Position numbers and translations under genes: made by a program
Assembly (NCBI GenBank): GCA_963850095.1
Contig: CAWKJX010000013.1
Coordinates: 186,001 to 250,000 of the forward strand
Reading direction: 5' to 3'
Source of the DNA: Bog-473 sp963850095
GTDB taxonomy: Bacteria > Actinomycetota > Acidimicrobiia > Acidimicrobiales > RAAP-2
Length of the DNA stretch: 64,000 bases
The notes under the pieces: model-generated
Database searches by the model: none
What the model was told of the DNA's origin: nothing
What the model saw: only the letters and a program-made list of their open reading frames with translations
Shown here: positions 18,268 through 28,661 of the stretch, in pieces
Numbering within the stretch: the first letter of the stretch is position 1
Layout of the letters: each line of letters begins with the position of its first letter

Positions 18268-19861
18268 GCACGCTCCTGCGCACGCACCTCACCTCGGCCG
18301 CGCCCGAGTTCGCGGCCAATGCGGCGGCCATGCGCGCCCGGACCGACGAGGTGCGTGCCCTGCACGACCAGGTGCTGGCGGGCGGCGGGCCGCAGTACGT
18401 CGAGCGCCACCGGGCCCGCGGCAAAATGATGGTGCGCGAGCGCCTCGAGGCACTGGTCGACCCCGGTACGCCCGTGCTCGAGCTCTGCCCGCTGGCCGGC
18501 CTGCACACGCCCGATCCGGTCGGCGGGGGTGTCGTCGTCGCCCTGGCCGAGATCGCCCACACGCAGTGCCTGGTGATCGGCAACGACCCGACCGTGCGCG
18601 GCGGCACGACGAGCCCCACCACCATCCGCAAACTGCTGCGCGCCATGGACGTGGCGGAGGTGAACCGCCTCCCGGTGGTAATCATGGTCGAGTCCGGAGG
18701 GGCGGACCTGCCGCGCCAGGCCGACGTGTTCGTGCCGGGGGGCGAGCAGTTCCGCCGCCTGACCCAACTCTCGGCACAGGGCATCCCGACCATCTGCGTC
18801 GTGTTCGGATCCTCCACCGCGGGTGGCGCCTACCTGCCCGGCATGAGCGACTACACGGTCATGGTGGAGGACCGCGCCCGGGTCTTCCTCGGTGGCCCAC
18901 CCCTGGTGAAGATGGCCATCGGCGAGGACGCCGACGAGGAGGAATTGGGCGGCGCCCTCATGCACGCCCGCACGTCGGGCCTGTGCGACTACCTGGCCCG
19001 CGACGAGGCCGACGCCCTGCGCATCGCCCGCGGCATTGTGGCCCACCTGCACTGGCGCCGGCTCGGTCCCGGTCCCGCCGGGCCCGCCGACGAGCCGGCC
19101 TATCCGGCCGAGGAGTTGCTGGGCATCGCATCGGTCGACGTGCGGGTGCCCTTCGACGTGAGAGAAATTCTCGCCCGCATCGTCGACGGCTCGCGCTTCG
19201 AGGAGTTCAAGGCGGCCTACGGGCCCCAGCTCGTCTGCGGTTGGGCCGCGCTGGGCGGCTACCCCATCGGCGTGGTGGCCAACAACGGCATCCTCTTCTC
19301 CCCCGAGGCCCAGAAGGGCGCGCAGTTCATCGCACTGTGCAATCGCATCGACACCCCGATTCTGTTCGTGCAGAACATCACCGGGTTCATGGTGGGCACC
19401 CGCTACGAGCAGGGCGGCATCATTAAGGACGGGGCCAAGCTCATTAACGCGGTGTCGAACTCGAAGGTGCCGCACCTGACCCTCATGGTGGGCGCCAGCT
19501 ACGGCGCCGGGAACTACGCCATGGCCGGTCGGGCCTACGACCCGCGCTTCGTCTTCACCTGGCCCAACCACCGCATCGCCGTCATGGGACCCAAGCAGTT
19601 GGCCGGCGTCCTCTCCATTGTGCGCAAGAACGCGGCGGAGGCGGCCGGCCGGCCCTTCGACGAGGCGGCCGACGAGGAGCTGCGCCAGGCCACCGAGAAC
19701 CAGATAGAAGAGGAGTCCACGGCCCAGTACGCCACCGGGCGGCTGTGGGACGACGGCATCATCGACCCCCGGGACACGCGCACCGTGCTGGCCATCGCAC
19801 TTACGGCCGTGCACTCGGCGCCGGTGGCGGGGACGGCCGTCTTCGGCGTGGTCCGGCACTG

Positions 19862-19862
<1 letters not shown>
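18264..19862 (+). CDS. Acyl-CoA carboxylase beta subunit (carboxyltransferase)
   Basis: A 532-residue biotin-dependent carboxyltransferase that moves CO2 from carboxybiotin to an acyl-CoA. Seen: the N-terminal ERHRARGKMMVRERLEALVD, the first oxyanion region FGSSTAGGAYLPGMSDYTVM, and the second QNITGFMVGTRYEQGGIIKD and VGASYGAGNYAMAGRAYDP. The sequence resembles methylcrotonyl- and geranyl-CoA carboxylase beta chains (MccB/AtuC) more than propionyl-CoA carboxylase. Substrate choice is inferred only from the AtuA-type partner. The stop overlaps the next ATG (TGATG). Confidence 0.9.
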
Positions 19863-21837
<1,975 letters not shown>

Positions 21838-21841
<4 letters not shown>

Positions 21842-23658
21842 GCACGGTCGCCGACCCCTCGGTGCTGAGGATCGCCAACTGCAGCGGCTTCTTCGGCGAC
21901 CGCACGGGCGCCGCCCGCGACATGGTGGCCGGCGGCCCCATCGACGTCCTCACGGGGGACTGGCTGGCCGAGCTGACCATGTACATCCTGCACAAGACCC
22001 GCCAGCGCAGCGGAGGCTACGCGCGCACGTTCCTGCGCGAGCTGGAGGCGGTGCTGCCCACCTGCGTCGAGCGCGGCATCACGGTCGTCTCCAACGCCGG
22101 CGGCCTCGACCCGGCCGGCCTGGCGTCCGCGGTCGCAGAGCTGGCGCGCCGACAGGGCGTCGAGGTGCGTGTGGCCGCCGTCTCCGGCGACGACATCACC
22201 GACCGCATTCCCGAGTTACAGGCAGGTGGCGAGCATTTCGTGAACGTCGACACCGGCGAAGCGCTCCCGGCCGGGGCTGCGGTCGTGACGGCCAACGCGT
22301 ACCTGCGCGCCCGTCCGATTGCCGACGCCCTGGCGGCGGGCGCCCAGATGGTGGTGACCGGGCGCGTGACCGACGCCGCCCTCGTCGTGGGTCCGGCGCT
22401 GCATGCCTTCGGTTGGTCCGACGGCGACCTGGACGCCCTGGCCGGCGCCGTGGTGGCGGGCCACGTGATCGAATGCGGCGCCCAGTGCTGCGGGGGCAAC
22501 TACGCCTTCTTCGAGGAGATCCCCGGCCGGGAACGCATCGGTTTCCCGCTGGCCGAGCTGCGGGCCGACGGGTCGTCGGTCATTACGAAGCACCCCGGCA
22601 CCGGTGGGGCGGTCACGGTCGGCACGGTGACGGCGCAGCTGCTCTACGAAATCGGGGGTCCGCGCTACCTGAGCCCCGACGCGGTGGCCCGCTTCGACAC
22701 CATTGAGCTGGCCCAGGAGGGGCGCGACCGGGTGCGAATCTCGGGGGTGCGCGGCGAGTCGCCGCCGCCGACCCTGAAGGTGACGGCCAACCTCGACGCC
22801 GGGTGGCGCAACGCCATGACGCTGGCCATCACTGGGCCGCAGCCGGTCGCCAAGGCCCGGTTCGCGGCCGACGCCGTCTGGTCCGGCATTCCCGAAGGGC
22901 GCGCCGCCTTCGCCGAGTCGGCCGAGGACCTCTCGGGCGACCTGAGCGGGACCGGCCTGGCTTACCTGCGGCTGGCCGTGCGGGGCGACGACGAGCAGAA
23001 GGTCGGCCGGGCCTTTTCGGGCGCCGTCGTCGAGACGAGCTTGTCGAGCTATCCGGGCACCTTCTTCACCTCGGCGCCCAGCGGGGCACAGGGCGTGGCC
23101 CGCTACTGGCCCACCACCGTCGCCGCCTCGGCCGTCATCCCACACGTCGAATGCGACGGCCACGAGGTCGCCGTCACCCCTCCCGCCGCGCCCACCGCAT
23201 CTGCCGCATCGGCCGGATCCGCTGCACCCGAACCAGCCGGTGCGCCCGGTCCCGCCCAGCCGTCCGAGACGGCGCCCGAAGACCTCGAGGTGCCGCTGTG
23301 GGTCCTGGTCGGCGCCCGCTCCGGCGACAAAGGAGGTGACGCCAACGTCGGCGTCTGGGCCGACGGCGAGGAGGTGGCGTCGTGGCTGCAGCGTTGCTTC
23401 TCCACCGAGGCGTTCCGGGCCGCCCTGCCCGAGGCGGATCCCTACGAGGTGGACCGTCACCCGCTGCCCAACCTGCGGGCGGTCAACTTCGTCGTCCACG
23501 GCATCCTCGGCTGGGGCGTGGCCTCGAACCTGCGGCTCGACACCCAGGCCAAGGGCCTGGGTGAATTGCTCCGCTCCCGCTCCGTGGTGGTCCCGTTCTC
23601 GTTGGTCTCGAGCGGGCCGGCGGCGGCGCGCTACACCGCCTGGCGGAGCGGCGCCTGA
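21838..23658 (+). CDS. AtuA family protein (DUF1446)
   Basis: A 606-residue protein of the AtuA family, named for acyclic terpene utilisation in Pseudomonas. The N-terminal DUF1446 part has LRIANCSGFFGDR, YILHKTRQRSGGYARTFL and ITKHPGTGGAVTVGTV. A Pro/Ala-rich linker near 440-480 leads to a C-terminal AtuA-like domain with LVGARSGDKGGDANVGVWA and GVASNLRLDTQAKGLGE. The two are often separate proteins, so this is the fused form. The biochemical role is unresolved; linkage with an acyl-CoA carboxylase and hydratase is typical. Confidence 0.88.
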
Positions 23659-23700
23659 GCGAGCCCGGCGCCTGAGCGAACCCGGCGCCTGAGCGAACCC
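23650..23700 (+). repeat. Three 17-bp tandem repeats at the atuA-like stop codon
   Basis: GGCGCCTGAGCGARCCC occurs three times in direct tandem (23650-23666, 23667-23683, 23684-23700), with one G/A difference in the first unit. The stop codon of the AtuA-family gene lies in the first unit and the same TGA recurs in each copy. A degenerate fourth start (GCCGCCTGG) follows. Confidence 0.93.
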
Positions 23701-23747
23701 GCCGCCTGGCCCGCCGTCTCGAAGCGCCAGGAGCGGCGTCTGGCAGG

Positions 23748-24923
23748 ATGACGCCCGTGGAGACGGTCGCCCGCCCGCTCGCCTTCGTCCTGGGCACCGC
23801 GCTCGTGCTGGTCACCGTGTGGAGCGTGTTCACCGCGCTCGTCGTGCCCCGCGTCACCTCCTCGAGGGTGCAGCGCGGGTTGGCCCGCGTGTTCGGGGGA
23901 GTGGTCAAGAAGATCTCGCCCAAGCTCCCCAGTTACGAGGTGCGCGACCGCGTCCTGTCCTTCGTCGGGCCCTTCGCCATGGTGATGCTGTTCGTCATTT
24001 GGCTGGGCCTGCTCATCGTGGGGTTCGCGCTGGTCATCTGGTGGGATGCCGGGGACGACTTCTGGTCCGCCCTGGGCGTCGCCGGCTCGTCCGTGTTCAC
24101 CCTGGGCATCGCCACGGCCCGTGACTCGGGCCCCATGACCCTCGAGATCCTGGCGGCCGGCATTGGGCTGCTCGTCATCGCCCTGGAGATCGCCTATCTC
24201 CCGGCCCTCTACAACCAGTTCGCGGCACGCGAGACGCAGGTCACGCTGCTCTCCTCCCGGGCGGGCACGCCGGCCTGGGGCCCCGAGATCCTGGCCCGGC
24301 ACTTCTGGCTCGACGTCATGGACGAGCTCCCGCCGCTCTACGGCGACTGGGAGCGCTGGGCGGCCACCGTGTCGGAGAGCCACGCCAACTACCCCGCCCT
24401 CATGTGGTTCCGCTCGCCGGTCTCCACCCGGAGCTGGCTGCTGGGCCTCGTCGCCATGATGGACTCCGCCGCGCTCTACCACTCGGTCAGCCCGCAGCTG
24501 ACGCCGCGCGAGGCCCGCCTGTGCCTGTCCATGGGCACCAACTGCCTGCGTTCCATGGCGGGCGCGCTGCACATCCCCTACGACCCCGATCCGCTGCCCA
24601 CGACGGGGATCCGCCTGACCCGGGCCGAGTTCAACGAGGGGTTCCAACGCCTCGAGCGGGTGCAGTTCCCGCTCGAGCGCGACGCAGACGAGGCGTGGCG
24701 CAACTTCCAGGGGTGGCGGGTCAACTACGAGCCCATCGTCGACGCCCTGACCGCGCTCGTGGTGCCGCCTCCGGCCCCGTGGTTCGTCGCCCGCCCGGAG
24801 CTGGGCCACGCCGCGTGGCCCCTCGTGCTCAACCGCACACCCGAGGAGCCCGAGGGGTCTCAGACCTTCGGGTCCAACAAGACCTTCAAGACGCCGCCGG
24901 CACGCGAGTCGAACAATTCGTAG
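23748..24923 (+). CDS. Membrane protein with potassium-channel-like pore loop
   Basis: A 391-residue protein. The first 160 residues hold an N-terminal helix (about 10-33), a strongly hydrophobic helix at about 75-98, a pore-helix-like segment WSALGVAGSSVFTLGIATA, and a last helix (LEILAAGIGLLVIALEIAYL). That is the TM-pore-TM layout of two-TM potassium channels, but the filter reads TLGIA rather than TVGYG. The C-terminal 230 residues are soluble, helical and Trp-rich, with no family I can name. The last 64 bp overlap the alcohol dehydrogenase on the other strand. Ion selectivity is unknown. Confidence 0.7.
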   Translation: MTPVETVARPLAFVLGTALVLVTVWSVFTALVVPRVTSSRVQRGLARVFGGVVKKISPKLPSYEVRDRVLSFVGPFAMVMLFVIWLGLLIVGFALVIWWDAGDDFWSALGVAGSSVFTLGIATARDSGPMTLEILAAGIGLLVIALEIAYLPALYNQFAARETQVTLLSSRAGTPAWGPEILARHFWLDVMDELPPLYGDWERWAATVSESHANYPALMWFRSPVSTRSWLLGLVAMMDSAALYHSVSPQLTPREARLCLSMGTNCLRSMAGALHIPYDPDPLPTTGIRLTRAEFNEGFQRLERVQFPLERDADEAWRNFQGWRVNYEPIVDALTALVVPPPAPWFVARPELGHAAWPLVLNRTPEEPEGSQTFGSNKTFKTPPARESNNS

Positions 24924-25903
24924 GCCTCGGGCACCTGGCTCAGACCCATGTGGTGGGTGAACGTCTCGGCCAGGGCGAAGCGACCGGCCAGCACCAGGGG
25001 GACGAGGGTGGCCCACGTGCCGGGTATGGGGGCGAAGACGGCGCGCAAGGTCAGGCTCTTGAGGAAGACCAGGCCCATGGGGAAGGGCAGGTCCATGGTG
25101 AGGTTCACGCCGACCACCGAGACCGTGCCGCCCACGGCCGCGCTCATGACGGCGTCCACGACGGTGGCGTCGGATCCGACCGCCTCAATGACCGACTCCG
25201 CCCCGCGCCCGCCGGTGGCCTCCATCACCTGCTGGTGGCCGGGCGCCTGCCGGGCGTCGATGGGCTCCGCTCCCAGCTGCTCGGCCCGGGCCAGGCGCTC
25301 GGGCACCATGTCGACGGCCAGAATGCGGGCGGGGCTGAACAGGGCGGCGCACTGCACCGCCATCACCCCGACCGGGCCGAGCCCGACGACGACGACGGTG
25401 GACCCCGGGGCGATCGACGCCCGCAGCGCCCCCAGGTAGCCCGTGGGCAGAATGTCGGTCAGCAGCACGGCGGCTTCATCGGCCATGCCCTCGGGAATGG
25501 GCAGGGCGAAGAGGTCGGCGAAGGGCACGGCCATGGCCTCGGCCTGACCGCCGGGGAGCCCGGGGACGGTGCCGAACGCGGTCGCCAGGCCGGCCTCGCA
25601 GACGTTGGGCTGTCCGGCCAGGCAGGGCCGGCAGACCCCGCAGCCGACGACGCCCGAGACGAGCACCCGGTCGCCCGTCCGGTGCGTGCGCACGTGCGGC
25701 CCGACCTCGGTGACCGTGCCGATGGCCTCGTGACCGAGGCGGATGCCGGTCCCGGTCGGCGCATCGTGGTACAGGTGCAGGTCCGAGCCGCAAATGGCCG
25801 TGCGCTCCACCGCCACGACGATGCCCTCCGGTCCGGGCAGCACCGGGTCGGGCACGTCGTGCAGGCTGACGTGGCGCGGGCCTTCGAGGACGGTCGCTCG
25901 CAT
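24860..25903 (-). CDS. Zinc-dependent alcohol dehydrogenase (MDR family)
   Basis: A 347-residue medium-chain dehydrogenase. Catalytic zinc ligands: Cys in AICGSDLH, the His-Glu of GHEAIG, and a later acidic residue. The structural-zinc cysteines are CGVCRPCLAGQPNVC. The Rossmann motif is VVVVGLGPVGVMAVQ, followed by AVDMVPERL, which favours NAD. It would oxidise a secondary alcohol, polyol or aldehyde adduct. TAGCGT lies 6 nt before the ATG. The 3' end runs 64 bp into the convergent membrane-protein gene. Confidence 0.9.
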   Translation of the reverse strand: MRATVLEGPRHVSLHDVPDPVLPGPEGIVVAVERTAICGSDLHLYHDAPTGTGIRLGHEAIGTVTEVGPHVRTHRTGDRVLVSGVVGCGVCRPCLAGQPNVCEAGLATAFGTVPGLPGGQAEAMAVPFADLFALPIPEGMADEAAVLLTDILPTGYLGALRASIAPGSTVVVVGLGPVGVMAVQCAALFSPARILAVDMVPERLARAEQLGAEPIDARQAPGHQQVMEATGGRGAESVIEAVGSDATVVDAVMSAAVGGTVSVVGVNLTMDLPFPMGLVFLKSLTLRAVFAPIPGTWATLVPLVLAGRFALAETFTHHMGLSQVPEAYELFDSRAGGVLKVLLDPKV

Positions 25904-25909
25904 GCCCGC

Positions 25910-25915
25910 ACGCTA
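25910..25915 (-). promoter_or_regulatory. Putative -10 box TAGCGT for the alcohol dehydrogenase
   Basis: On the minus strand TAGCGT lies 6 nt before the ATG at 25903. No Shine-Dalgarno fits in the space. Confidence 0.35.
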
Positions 25916-25932
25916 TCTCGCCGGATTAAGCT

Positions 25933-25961
25933 GGTCCGGGCCGGAATTTCGGGCCCGGACC
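25933..25961 (+). promoter_or_regulatory. Perfect 10-bp inverted repeat upstream of clpS
   Basis: GGTCCGGGCC and its exact complement GGCCCGGACC are separated by a 9-nt loop (GGAATTTCG). A TAAGCT box at 25927-25932 lies immediately before it, so if that is the -10 the hairpin begins near the 5' end of the clpS message. It could be an RNA stem controlling clpS translation, or an operator between the divergent genes. Confidence 0.6.
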
Positions 25962-25982
25962 CTGCTCCTTGAAGCCTGAACC

Positions 25983-26288
25983 GTGACCTTCCCGCACCCC
26001 TCCACCATTGAGTTGCCCGTCATCGTCGACGGCGACATCGACGCCTTCTTCGAGACCGAGGACCTCTGGGCCGTCATCGTCTGGAACGACGACGTGACCA
26101 CCTTCCAGACCGTCATCCAGGCCTTCGTCGAGATCTTCGGCCACTCGGTCGAGCGGGCCGACCAGCTGGCCTGGACGATCCACCGCACGGGCAAGGCGGT
26201 GGCCGCCGTGCGGCCCAAGGACGAGGCGGAGGCGGCGGTGCACGCCCTGCACCTACGCAAGATCCAGGCCACCCTCGCCCGCGCCTGA
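25983..26288 (+). CDS. clpS: ATP-dependent Clp protease adaptor ClpS
   Basis: ClpS delivers N-degron substrates to ClpAP/ClpCP. The 101 residues include the core WAVIVWNDDVTTFQTVIQAF, whose Asn-Asp-Asp binds the N-terminal residue of the substrate. It continues with HSVERADQLAWTIHRTGKA, the helix that contacts the Clp ATPase. The GTG at 25983 gives a normal-length flexible N-terminus. A strong hairpin lies just upstream. No Clp ATPase gene is in the window. Confidence 0.92.
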   Translation: MTFPHPSTIELPVIVDGDIDAFFETEDLWAVIVWNDDVTTFQTVIQAFVEIFGHSVERADQLAWTIHRTGKAVAAVRPKDEAEAAVHALHLRKIQATLARA

Positions 26289-26360
26289 ACATCTTCGGTC
26301 CCACCCGTCCCGGCGCCGAACGTACGCCCCGCCCTCACGCCCCGCCCGCCTACGCCGTGT

Positions 26361-27005
26361 TCAACCCCCGGCCGCCGCCAGCCGCGCCACCAGGCGCGCC
26401 TTCACCGCCGGCCATTCTGCCGCCACGATGGAGAAGCGGGCCGAGGTGCGCACCGTGTCGTCGGCGCCCGGGCGGTCGGCCCGCATGATGCCGTCGAGTT
26501 GGCCGCCGATCCTCTCGATGGCCGCCCACGACCGCTTGTTGCGCACGTCGGTCTGCAGCGCCACCCGGTGCACCTGCCAGACCTCGAAGGCGTGCGCCAT
26601 CATCAGGAGCTTGGCCTCGGTGTTCACCGGCGTCCGCTGCGCCGAGCCCGCCAGCCAGGTGAAGCCGATGTCGCAGACGTCGGGCACGCCGTGGCGCTGG
26701 TGGGTGGCGCCCGGTGGCCAGCGCCAGAAGGCCATTTCGCAGAACCGGGTGGCGCCCACGATGCGGTCGCGCCCGCCCGGGCCGCCCCCACGCCACACCG
26801 TGGCGAACGCCACGTGCGCTCCCGTGGCCACCTGGGCCAGGGCCTCGTCGACGTAATCGGTCATCTCGTCGGCGCCGTCGGGGGTGTACGTCCATTCGTA
26901 GGCTGAGCGGTCCTCGCCCGCCGCCTCGACCAGGCCGCCAATGTGCGCCTGGCGCAGCGGCTCGAGCCGCACGTGTGTCCCTTCGAGCGCGAAGGGCTCA
27001 GGCAT
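26361..27005 (-). CDS. GNAT acetyltransferase (RimJ/RimL-like)
   Basis: A 214-residue GNAT protein of the Acetyltransf_3 group, similar to RimL-type amino-terminal acetyltransferases. Seen are LEGTHVRLEPLRQAHIGGLV at the N-terminus, RIVGATRFCEMAFW, DIGFTWLAGSAQRTPVNTE and NKRSWAAIERIGGQLDG near the end. The ATG at 27005 overlaps the MFS transporter stop by 8 nt, so the two are probably cotranscribed. Acetylation linked to drug resistance is one possibility; the target is unknown. Confidence 0.85.
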   Translation of the reverse strand: MPEPFALEGTHVRLEPLRQAHIGGLVEAAGEDRSAYEWTYTPDGADEMTDYVDEALAQVATGAHVAFATVWRGGGPGGRDRIVGATRFCEMAFWRWPPGATHQRHGVPDVCDIGFTWLAGSAQRTPVNTEAKLLMMAHAFEVWQVHRVALQTDVRNKRSWAAIERIGGQLDGIMRADRPGADDTVRTSARFSIVAAEWPAVKARLVARLAAAGG

Positions 27006-28617
27006 GGGCGGCGGGGATGGGCGCCTCGCCGCCGGGCGCCGCGGCGCCGCCCTGCTGGCCCGCGCCGCCGCTAGGCGGACCACCGGCCCCCGGGACCACG
27101 AAGTCGCTCTGGCGCACCAGGGCGAAGGCGGCCACCACACCCACGAAGGCCACGATCGCCCCGATGACCATCAGGTGGTTGAGCGTCGTCGAGAAGCCCA
27201 CGTGGTACGCCTGCAGGAGGGCCTGGCGGGCCGCCGGGACCGGGATGGACGGCAGCGCCTCCCTCACCCCTCCCTCCGCCATGGCGGCCTGCAGCTGCGC
27301 GCCGCCGTGGTGCAGGACCTCGGCCCCGTACACCGTCTTGCCCAGGGCGGCCGACGTGTGGGTCACGATTTGGCTCTGGAAGACGGCGCCGAGGACGGCG
27401 ATGCCGGTGGCGATCCCGACCTGGCGGAACGTGTTGTTGGCTCCCGAGGCCATGCCGCTGCGCTGCGGTTGCACGACCGACACTGCGGCGGAGGCGAGGA
27501 CCGGGTTGACCGTGCCGACGCCGGCACCGCACAGGAGGAAGCCGGGCAAGAGGACGGTCCAGGTGGAGTTCGGGTTGGTCGTCGCCATGAAGAGGAGCCC
27601 GCCGGTGATCAGGATCATGCCGATCCCGAGCAGGTAGCGCGAGTGCACGTACACGGTCAGCCGGCCGGCGAAGAAGGCCACGCCGAAGGACATCAGCGTC
27701 AGCGGCAGAAAGCGTGCCCCGGCGGCCAGCGGCCCGTAGCCCAGGTCGTCCTGGATGTACAGCGTCAGGTACAGGAACATGGCGAAAATGGACGCCGCCA
27801 GTGTGAAGGCGACGACCGAAATCCCCACGAAGGCCGGGATGCGGAACAGCTCCAGGTCGAGCATGGGGTCCTTCGTGTGTGCCTCGTTGACGAAGAACGC
27901 CAGCATCAGCAGAGCCGAGGCCACGAGCAGGCCGACGATGGTGGTGCTGCTCCAGCCCAGGTCGTTGCCACGCACGAGCGCGAACACGAGGGCGAAGAGG
28001 CTGGCCGAGAACGTAATGAAGCCCACCCAGTCGATGCGGCGCTGCCGCGGGTCGCGCGACTCGGCCACCTTGGCGAAGGTGAGGAAGACGGCGATGACAC
28101 CGATGGGGACGTTGACGAAGAAGATCCACCGCCATCCCCACGCGCTGGTGATGGCGCCGCCCACCAGCGGGCCGACGGCCACGGCGCCACCGATGACGGC
28201 GCCGTAGAGGCCGAAGGCGGTGCCGCGGTCCCGGCCGGTGAACGCGCCGGCGATCAGCGCCAGCGAGGTGGCGAACATGATGGCGCCGCCGACGCCCTGC
28301 ACGGCGCGCGCCAGGTTGAGCATCAACGGTGTGGTCGACAGCCCGCACGCGAACGACGCGGCCGAGAAGACGATGAGGCCGATGGCGAAAATGATGCGCC
28401 GGCCGTAGATGTCGCCCGCCACGCCCGCGGTCAACAGGAAGGCGGCCAGCGTCAGCGAATAGGCGTCGACCACCCACTGGAGGTCCGAGAAGCTCGAGTG
28501 CAGCTCGCGCTGGATGTCAGGCAGCGCCACGTTGACGACGGTGATGTCGAGCAACAGCATGAAGACCGCAGTGCAAACAGCGATCAGCGTCCACCACTTG
28601 CGTTCCAGAACCGGCAT
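26998..28617 (-). CDS. DHA2/EmrB-QacA-type MFS drug transporter
   Basis: A 539-residue proton-coupled efflux pump with 14 predicted membrane helices. Family features: LLLDITVVNVALPDIQREL in helix 1 (motif D1), DIYGRRIIF loop 2-3 (motif A), RAVQGVGGAIM (motif B), and GPLVGGAITSAWGWRWIFFV in helix 5 (antiporter motif C). The C-terminus is a Gly/Ala/Pro-rich tail. It diverges from an ABC-F gene across only 44 bp. TACACT is 6 nt before its ATG. The exported compound cannot be predicted. Confidence 0.92.
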   Translation of the reverse strand: MPVLERKWWTLIAVCTAVFMLLLDITVVNVALPDIQRELHSSFSDLQWVVDAYSLTLAAFLLTAGVAGDIYGRRIIFAIGLIVFSAASFACGLSTTPLMLNLARAVQGVGGAIMFATSLALIAGAFTGRDRGTAFGLYGAVIGGAVAVGPLVGGAITSAWGWRWIFFVNVPIGVIAVFLTFAKVAESRDPRQRRIDWVGFITFSASLFALVFALVRGNDLGWSSTTIVGLLVASALLMLAFFVNEAHTKDPMLDLELFRIPAFVGISVVAFTLAASIFAMFLYLTLYIQDDLGYGPLAAGARFLPLTLMSFGVAFFAGRLTVYVHSRYLLGIGMILITGGLLFMATTNPNSTWTVLLPGFLLCGAGVGTVNPVLASAAVSVVQPQRSGMASGANNTFRQVGIATGIAVLGAVFQSQIVTHTSAALGKTVYGAEVLHHGGAQLQAAMAEGGVREALPSIPVPAARQALLQAYHVGFSTTLNHLMVIGAIVAFVGVVAAFALVRQSDFVVPGAGGPPSGGAGQQGGAAAPGGEAPIPAAHA

Positions 28618-28623
28618 TGGCGG

Positions 28624-28629
28624 AGTGTA
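28624..28629 (-). promoter_or_regulatory. Putative -10 box TACACT for the MFS transporter
   Basis: On the minus strand TACACT sits 6 nt before the ATG at 28617, without a Shine-Dalgarno. Confidence 0.4.
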
Positions 28630-28650
28630 TCGACCAGGTGTTCTCGCCCG

Positions 28651-28656
28651 TACAAT
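28651..28656 (+). promoter_or_regulatory. Putative -10 box TACAAT for the ABC-F gene
   Basis: TACAAT (one mismatch to TATAAT) lies 5 nt before the GTG at 28662. The opposing MFS box is 21 bp away, so the two promoters would lie within one short operator-sized region. Confidence 0.45.
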
Positions 28657-28661
28657 GAGGT

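Noticed and set aside
17442..19859. Long in-frame N-terminal extension of the acyl-CoA dehydrogenase (1188 codons in total)
   Set aside because: The extra ~800 codons lie antisense to the hydratase and carboxyltransferase and show no protein character; homology starts at the GTG at 17441.
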